Source of the DNA: DATDIC01 sp963764525
GTDB lineage: Bacteria; Pseudomonadota; Alphaproteobacteria; Acetobacterales; Acetobacteraceae
Length of the DNA stretch: 64,000 nt
Assembly: GCA_963764525.1 (NCBI GenBank)
Contig: CAVXTC010000036.1
Span: 1-64,000 of the forward strand
Direction of reading: 5' to 3'
Shown: in pieces, positions 59,078 through 64,000 of the stretch
How the letters are laid out: each line of letters starts with the position of its first letter
Position numbering within the stretch: position 1 is the first letter of the stretch
Made by a program: the position numbers and the translations under genes
Notes under the pieces: generated by a model
What the model was told of the DNA's origin: nothing
What the model saw: only the letters and a program-made list of their open reading frames with translations
Databases searched by the model: none

Positions 59078-59533
59078 CTATTCGGCGGCGGGAAGGACGG
59101 GAGCCGCGGCCATGCGGAAGGCGCGAGGGATCGATGCCTCCTGCATATCGGCCAGCGTGATGTTGGTCAGCGCCTGCTGGATGGCCTCGTTCACCGGGTC
59201 CCACCGGCCGCGCATCGGGCAGACATGTTCGGACTCGCAACCGCCGATCGCACCTTCGACACAGGCGGTCAGGGCGATCGGCCCGTCGATCGCGGCGATC
59301 ACGTCGGCGATCGGAATGGCAGCCAGCGGGCGCATCAGGCGGTAGCCGCCGTGTGCGCCGCGCTGCGACGCCACCAGACCGGTGCCGGCCAGCGCCTTCA
59401 GCACCTTGGCGACGGTCGGCTCGGGGATCCCGGTTGTGGCGGAAATCCCCGGCGAGCCCTGCACGCCGTCGCCGCGCGACAGCCGCACGAGCACAACGAC
59501 CGCATAGTCGGTCAGCTTCGACAGCCTGAGCAT
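59078..59533 (-). CDS. Rrf2-family SUF operon regulator (IscR/SufR-like)
   Basis: The 151-residue protein begins MLRLSKLTDYAVVVLVRLSR, the standard Rrf2 opening, which supports ATG 59533 over the TTG at 59554. The winged helix includes ISATTGIPEPTVAKVLKALA and RGAHGGYRLMRPLA. Three cysteines (TACVEGAIGGCESEHVCPM, spacing C-x7-C-x5-C) would hold an Fe-S cluster, so it should sense cluster supply. It lies 10 nt before sufB and probably represses its own operon. Confidence 0.92.
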   Translation of the reverse strand: MLRLSKLTDYAVVVLVRLSRGDGVQGSPGISATTGIPEPTVAKVLKALAGTGLVASQRGAHGGYRLMRPLAAIPIADVIAAIDGPIALTACVEGAIGGCESEHVCPMRGRWDPVNEAIQQALTNITLADMQEASIPRAFRMAAAPVLPAAE

Positions 59534-59549
59534 GGCAGCGAACCCCAGC

Positions 59550-59593
59550 GGCAATCTATTCGATTTAACAGGACCGCTCGGGTCCTGATTGCC
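59550..59593 (-). promoter_or_regulatory. Nested dyads upstream of the SUF regulator
   Basis: An outer inverted repeat (GGCAATC at 59550, GATTGCC at 59587) encloses an inner hairpin (AGGACC-GCTCG-GGTCCT, 59570-59586) and an AT-rich stretch reading TGTTAAATCGAATAGATT on the minus strand. It ends 17 nt before the regulator's ATG. It may hold the operon's promoter and operator. Confidence 0.4.
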
Positions 59594-59687
59594 GGGAAAT
59601 GGCGCGTCCGCGCTGCGCCGTCAAGGGGCGCACCAAGCCGGCGACGGATTGGCGAGTGCCGTGTCTGTTGCCGTGCCCTGGGGCAAT

Positions 59688-59879
59688 TCAGCCCTTGTCG
59701 CTGCGCCGCGGCGCGGGTGGTTTCTCTACATTCTCCTGGCCTGCTCGGGTTCCGCCGAAACGATCCGCCCCGCCAGAGTCCGGCACGGCAAAGTCCGGCA
59801 CGGCAGGCTTCTTGTGATTGCCGGTGTCCTGCTGGCCCTCCGTATGGCGGACGGTCTGCTCGGTATGCGGCTGCTTCAT
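59688..59879 (-). CDS. Small hydrophilic protein, unknown
   Basis: AAGGAG spaced six bases from ATG 59879 gives a clear translation start. The 63-residue product (MKQPHTEQTVRHTEGQQDTG...) is very polar, rich in His, Gln, Asp, Pro and Lys, with a short repeat (AVPDFAVPD) and no hydrophobic segment. It is probably disordered. No family was recognised. Confidence 0.5.
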   Translation of the reverse strand: MKQPHTEQTVRHTEGQQDTGNHKKPAVPDFAVPDSGGADRFGGTRAGQENVEKPPAPRRSDKG

Positions 59880-60019
59880 CGTCGGCTCCTTGTCGGGGTC
59901 ACGCCGGGTTGGGGTCACGGGGGGCGCGGTCACGCCGACAACGCGGCAGACGGCTCAGGTTTCCCCCGCAACCGCCAACGCTGGTCGATCGTTGTGGCAC
60001 CGGACATGGCGAGGCGATC

Positions 60020-60458
60020 ATGATGCTCACTTACATCGGCACGGCACAGGTCCGCGCCATCATCCATCTCAGCGACCTCGCCGCCGATGCCGCCGACCGG
60101 CTGGCCGACCGAATGGTGAAATCCGATGTCACCCGGGAAACCCAAGGGGGCGCCATGGTCCATCGCAACCTGCGCGGCGATGCCGAACTGGCGGACCTCG
60201 AACCGTTGCGCGGCACCACGATGGCGGAACCGCTGAAGCGGCTGGAAGCGGCGATCGCCGAGCTCAGTCCGGAGGGCCGGCGCGAGCTGCACGCCATCTT
60301 CCTGATCGGACGCGGCGAGTTCACCGCGCGCGAATGGGATGAGGCGCTGGACGCCGCCGGAATCACGCGCCAATGAAGCCGAGCCGCGCATGCTGGCCGA
60401 GCGCAGCGGCCTTGGCCCGCAGCTCTCCAAGGGGCTGTATCAGCTCAAGCTGTCCTGA
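60020..60458 (+). CDS. DUF3775 domain protein, possible frameshift at the end
   Basis: ATG 60020 (or 60023) gives MLTYIGTAQVRAIIHLSDLA, then LEAAIAELSPEGRRELHAIF and GRGEFTAREWDEALDAAG. These fit DUF3775, which I recognise as a small helical family of unknown role. The frame stops at 60376. The next frame continues with EAEPRMLAERSGLGPQL and SKGLYQLKLS to a stop at 60458, which looks like the natural ending. That extension is inference. Confidence 0.65.
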
Positions 60459-60551
60459 ACCGGGCTTCACAACAAAGCTTGATCCACGCGCAATCCGGGT
60501 TGCCCGGCGCTATGTCTGCAACGTCCCGTTTACCTTCAGGAGAACCACCAC

Positions 60552-60783
60552 ATGAGCGACAAGCTTCAAGGCGCCACCCGCGATATGGCCGGCCGCGTGC
60601 AGCAGAGTTTCGGCGAAACGGTCGGCGACGCGAAGACCCAGGCTCAGGGCATCTACAATCAGGCGAGCGGTCAGGCGCAGGAGCAGGTCGCGCGCCTGAG
60701 CGAGGTGATCCGTGACCAGCCATTGACGGCGGCTTTGGTCGCCCTCGGGCATCGGCTACATCCTGGGCCGTCTGACCGCCTGA
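60552..60783 (+). CDS. CsbD-like stress protein with C-terminal helix, one frameshift
   Basis: CAGGAGAACCACCAC precedes ATG 60552. The start MSDKLQGATRDMAGRVQQSFG and the Gln/Ala-rich helix are CsbD-like. Near 60750 a frame change restores a small membrane helix (LTAALVALGIGYILGRLTA) ending at 60783. The total is about 76 residues. Such proteins are induced by general stress; function is unclear. Confidence 0.75.
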
Positions 60784-60831
60784 GCGCAGAGGGCAGGGCG
60801 GAGCGCTTTCCGCCAGCCGGTACGGCTTGCG

Positions 60832-61596
60832 TCAACCGAGCCCGGCTGCTCGCGCGATGAGCAACAACCCTGCCCCAACGGCAACCACTCCGACGGCGCG
60901 CGCGACGCGCTCACCGGCCGGTGCGAGACGTTCGACGGTGATGGCTGTCGTCACGACAGCCATCACGCGTAGGTCCATGACTCCGATGATCAGCAGGATC
61001 GCCATCAGGCCGGCACAACAACCGATGCAGTGGAAGCCGAGGCGTAGGCCGTGCTGCCAAGCCGTGCCGGCGTCCGCCGGCAACGTACGGCCGCGCCTCG
61101 GTGCCTCCCGGCAGCAGGCAAGGTGATGTGCCTTCCACGCGGTGAACTGGAGCGTACCGGCGATCAGGACGACCACAGCGCCGGCGATCGGAACGGCACG
61201 CGCCAGCGCCGGCCGGTGCATCTCGACCGCCGCCAGCGCCACCCCCAACGGAAAGGCGGCCACTCCGAACACGGTCCAGACGAAGAAATACCCAACGCCC
61301 ACGAGCACGGTCAGCCGACCCAGCCGCGTCTCGCCTGACCTGCCGACCGCCTGGCGGTAGCGCGACAGCATCGGCACCAGGGATGGCAGCATCATCGCCA
61401 CCATCATAACGACCCACATGCCGAGGAACGACGCCGCGGCGCCGGGCCCCGTTGTCCCGCCGGCCTGTCCGGGCATCGGCATCTCGCGCATCGCCGACAT
61501 GGACGCGCACCAGACGATCGTCGCCGTCGCGCTGGCGACGAAGAGCAGCGCCGAGACGCCGAAGAAGGCTCGCCGGGAAGCTCGCTCGGAGACCAT
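60832..61596 (-). CDS. DUF2182 multi-pass membrane protein
   Basis: This intact 254-residue protein has about six helices. The family features are present: MWVVMMVAMMLPSLVPMLSRY, YFFVWTVFGVAAFPLGVAL and HCIGCCAGLMAILLIIGVMDL, with conserved Cys/His and Met that may bind metal. ATG 61596 is the start. Its function is not known. It lies 65 nt after the DUF899 gene on the same strand. Confidence 0.85.
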   Translation of the reverse strand: MVSERASRRAFFGVSALLFVASATATIVWCASMSAMREMPMPGQAGGTTGPGAAASFLGMWVVMMVAMMLPSLVPMLSRYRQAVGRSGETRLGRLTVLVGVGYFFVWTVFGVAAFPLGVALAAVEMHRPALARAVPIAGAVVVLIAGTLQFTAWKAHHLACCREAPRRGRTLPADAGTAWQHGLRLGFHCIGCCAGLMAILLIIGVMDLRVMAVVTTAITVERLAPAGERVARAVGVVAVGAGLLLIARAAGLG

Positions 61597-61661
61597 GGGT
61601 CGGGAGGTCTCCCGCCCCCCGGTTGCGCCCACCGGTTGCGCCGGCACACCCACGACCTGGC

Positions 61662-62426
61662 TCAGCGCTTGCCGTACTCGTCGTGGTGGCGCAACCAGAT
61701 GCCGGTCTCGTTCCGCCCCTTGGGGGCGCGGTCGAGCCACTGGTACATGCCCCAGATTCCGTCCAGTCCGCGGGCATAGGTGGAATAGGTGTGGAAGACG
61801 ACGCCGTCCTCGAGCACGAACGCGCTCATGCCCGGCCTCTCGCGCGTGTACGTGGCCGCATCGGCTCCGGTCATGGCCGCGTGCTGGACGACCGGCTCCG
61901 GAAGCGTTGCCGCGACTATCGCGTGGCCGCCGCGCCGATAGTTGTATTCGACGCCCCCCTGGCGCTGTTGTTCCTCGGTGATCGAGACGTTGAAGTCGAA
62001 GTTGAAGTCGTTGCCGAGCGAGGACGCCCAGGGGAAATTCCACCCCATCCGCCGCTTGAACGCCTGCAGCTTCGCGAGCGGCGCCCGCGACACTGCCGAA
62101 AGCGTGACGTCGTGGTTCGCCAGGTGGACGACGGAGCCGTCGAACCCGTCCGCGATCGCCGAGCAGGACGCACACCCCGCCGAGTAGTCGGGGCCGAACA
62201 TGAAGTGATAGACCAGGAGCTGCGAGCGCCCCCGGAAGAGGTCTGCCAGCGAGGCGCTTCCTTCATCGGTCTCGAATCGGTACTCCTTGTCGATGCGAAC
62301 CCATGGCAGCTCCTGCCGCCGCTGCGCCACCTCGTCGCTGCGCCGCGTGAGCTGCTTCTCCGCCTCGAGCAGCTCCAGCCGCGCTGTCAGCCACTCTTCA
62401 TGTGTTCCGGTCAGGTGTTTCGTCAT
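61662..62426 (-). CDS. DUF899 thioredoxin-fold protein
   Basis: This intact 254-residue protein has the family features. It starts with a helix (EEWLTARLELLEAEKQLTRR) and carries LPWVRIDKEYRF. A CxxC-like active site is at YSAGCASCSAIADGFDG near residue 85. It ends with FHTYSTYARGLDGIWGMYQWLD. The fold is thioredoxin/peroxiredoxin-like and cytoplasmic. It is upstream of and probably co-transcribed with the DUF2182 gene. Confidence 0.88.
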   Translation of the reverse strand: MTKHLTGTHEEWLTARLELLEAEKQLTRRSDEVAQRRQELPWVRIDKEYRFETDEGSASLADLFRGRSQLLVYHFMFGPDYSAGCASCSAIADGFDGSVVHLANHDVTLSAVSRAPLAKLQAFKRRMGWNFPWASSLGNDFNFDFNVSITEEQQRQGGVEYNYRRGGHAIVAATLPEPVVQHAAMTGADAATYTRERPGMSAFVLEDGVVFHTYSTYARGLDGIWGMYQWLDRAPKGRNETGIWLRHHDEYGKR

Positions 62427-62593
62427 CGCCCATAACTCCCTTGGTGTCGTGAGCCAGATTGGCGTCTGATCTCGGGCGGTGGGAGTGACAAGTGTGGCGG
62501 GATTCCGATGGGCTGGCCGAGGTGCGCGTAACCATTCCCATCAACCTTGGTCCGCTTTAGCCTGCGGCGCGGGGGTTTGGGTGAGGAACCGCG

Positions 62594-64000
62594 ATGAAAT
62601 CACATGCCCGCGTGGCGGTCGTCGGCGGCGGCATCATGGGCGTCGGGCTGCTTTACCACCTGGCGCTGGAGGGCTGGACCGAGCTCGTGCTGCTGGAGAA
62701 AAGCGAGCTCACCTCCGGCTCCACCTGGCATGCCGCTGGCCAGTGCCCGCATTTCATCAGCTCGCTCAACGCTGCGAAGCTGCATGTCTATGGCACGCAG
62801 CTCTATTCGTCGCTCGAAGCGAAGACCGGGCAGGCCGCTAGCTGGCATACCACCGGCGGTCTGCGCTTGGCCTGCACCGATGAGGAGGTGCACTGGTTCA
62901 AGCGGGTGCTCGGAATATCGAAACTCGCCGGCTATGAGGCGCATATCATCGGCCCGAACGAGATTCCCCGCCATCATCCGTTCCTTGATGTCAAAGGCGT
63001 GAAGGCGGCCTTCCTGACCGTAACCGACGGCCACGTCGCGCCCGCTGATGCCACTATGGCGATGGCCGCCGGTGCACGCGCGCTTGGTGCCGAGATCTAC
63101 CGCCGCACGCGCGTGATGAACATCCGCCGGCTCGACAGCGGCGAATGGCTGGTGACCACCGATCAGGGCGAGCTGCATTGCGAGCATGTCGTGAACGCCG
63201 GTGGCTCCTATTGCAACGAGATTGCTTCCTGGACCGGCCACTGCGCGCCGATCGCCAACATGCTGCATCACTACCTTATCACTGAACCGGTACCGCAACT
63301 GATCGCGCACAAGCCGGAGCTGCCGGTGGTGCGGGATCCCTGGGCGCATGCCTATTTCCGCGAAGAGGGCAACGGCATACTTGTCGGACCGTACGAGACC
63401 ACTGGCGCGCACGAATGTTGGGATGGTCCACCCGCCTGGGATTTCGATAGCGAGCTGGTCGCACCGGAGCTGGACCGCATCATGCCGCATCTGGAACGGG
63501 CGGGGGAGCGCTTCCCGTTGTTCGCGCAGTCGGGCATCAAGCGTGTTATCTCGGGCGCAATCCCGCACACACCGGATGGCGCGCCGCTGTCCGGTCCTGC
63601 GCCCGGTGCCCGCAACTATTGGATGCATTGCGGGGCGTCGCTGGGCATCTGCCAGGGCGCCGGCATCAGCCAATTCCTGGCGCAATGGATGGTGCATGGC
63701 CAGCCGGACATCAACGCGGGCGAATTCGATCCGCGCCGCTTCGGCGATTGGGCGACGCCGGAGTTCACTCGCGCCGTCGGCATCGCCGATTACCAGCACA
63801 TGTATTACTGCTATAAGCCGGCCGAGCAACACAATGTGGGCCGCGGACTGCGCCGCTCCTCGCTGCATGATGCGTTGAAAGCCCGCGGCGCCCAATTCAG
63901 CCAGGTGTTTGGTTGGGAACGCGCGCGCTGGTACGATCCCAGCGGGAAAGGTGAGCAGTTTTCCTTCAAGCGCTCCAACTGGTGGGACCATGTTCGCGAC
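62594..64000 (+). CDS. Sarcosine/dimethylglycine dehydrogenase-like FAD oxidoreductase, cut by window end
   Basis: The frame is open and unbroken for 469 codons to the window edge. The FAD-binding start is VAVVGGGIMGVGLLYHLAL. LTSGSTWHAAGQCPHF carries the His that links FAD covalently in dimethylglycine and sarcosine dehydrogenases. NAGGSYCNEIASWTGHCAP and GVISGAIPHTPDG-like core motifs follow (here RVISGAIPHTPDGAPLSG). The end enters the linker before the expected folate-binding GcvT-type domain, which would lie beyond the window. The enzyme demethylates N-methyl glycines and passes the carbon to tetrahydrofolate. Confidence 0.88.
   Translation, partial: MKSHARVAVVGGGIMGVGLLYHLALEGWTELVLLEKSELTSGSTWHAAGQCPHFISSLNAAKLHVYGTQLYSSLEAKTGQAASWHTTGGLRLACTDEEVHWFKRVLGISKLAGYEAHIIGPNEIPRHHPFLDVKGVKAAFLTVTDGHVAPADATMAMAAGARALGAEIYRRTRVMNIRRLDSGEWLVTTDQGELHCEHVVNAGGSYCNEIASWTGHCAPIANMLHHYLITEPVPQLIAHKPELPVVRDPWAHAYFREEGNGILVGPYETTGAHECWDGPPAWDFDSELVAPELDRIMPHLERAGERFPLFAQSGIKRVISGAIPHTPDGAPLSGPAPGARNYWMHCGASLGICQGAGISQFLAQWMVHGQPDINAGEFDPRRFGDWATPEFTRAVGIADYQHMYYCYKPAEQHNVGRGLRRSSLHDALKARGAQFSQVFGWERARWYDPSGKGEQFSFKRSNWWDHVRD

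Overview
The window is high-GC proteobacterial DNA. Gene content and order point to an alphaproteobacterium, most likely Rhodospirillales/Acetobacteraceae: a complete SUF operon led by an Rrf2 regulator, divergent purD and xseA, pal-cpoB, a UbiK-like protein, a phasin, a PaoABC-type molybdenum aldehyde oxidoreductase and a TRAP transporter. The family assignment is inferred from gene order and protein flavour; no search was run.

A technical point governs the whole reading. About fifty single-base frame breaks occur, many in genes that should be essential (sufB, sufS, sufD, argG, purD, xseA), while the protein sequence on both sides of each break stays well conserved. This looks like consensus indel error rather than decay. 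I therefore give these genes as whole loci and say where the frame changes. True debris is also present: a heavily broken SAM-cyclase-ATPase-TPR gene, an IS3 fragment, an alcohol dehydrogenase tail, and a mosaic of an MFS tail, an oxidoreductase and a helix-turn-helix tail.

Layout. 0.4-7.1 kb: broken signalling gene, IS91-like element with a tyrosine recombinase, IS3 fragment. 7.2-12.6 kb: molybdopterin oxidoreductase divergent from an MFS transporter, then a FUSC-type efflux protein. 12.8-18.0 kb: an orphan Tat-exported solute-binding protein, then a TRAP operon (dctP-dctQ-comB-like-dctM) on the minus strand. 18.1-23.2 kb: paoABC, convergent with argG. 23.2-27.2 kb: NTF2-like protein, CaiB/BaiF CoA-transferase, lone receiver protein, ADH remnant, DUF6166 protein, ketopantoate reductase-like protein. 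27.2-33.1 kb: polysaccharide export genes (flippase, membrane protein, Wzc-like kinase, divergent Wza-like lipoprotein). 33.3-39.2 kb: amino-acid-type binding protein, purD, xseA, pal, cpoB.

39.3-48.7 kb is the accessory part. It holds a beta-propeller protein; a tightly coupled four-gene set (exported protein, two-helix membrane protein, trypsin-like protease, exported protein); a perfect 48-bp palindrome; a second coupled set (atypical GH13 enzyme, tiny membrane protein, PQQ-type beta-propeller); and the gene mosaic. The four-gene protease set is the best candidate here for an undescribed system.

48.7-64 kb is largely housekeeping: hldD, ubiK, a YbjN-type protein, proC, a TetR-like protein, a phasin, the SUF operon (regulator-B-C-D-S-U-T-A), small stress-type proteins, a DUF2182/DUF899 pair, and the start of a sarcosine/dimethylglycine dehydrogenase-like gene cut by the window end. 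No tRNA, rRNA or CRISPR array was recognised.
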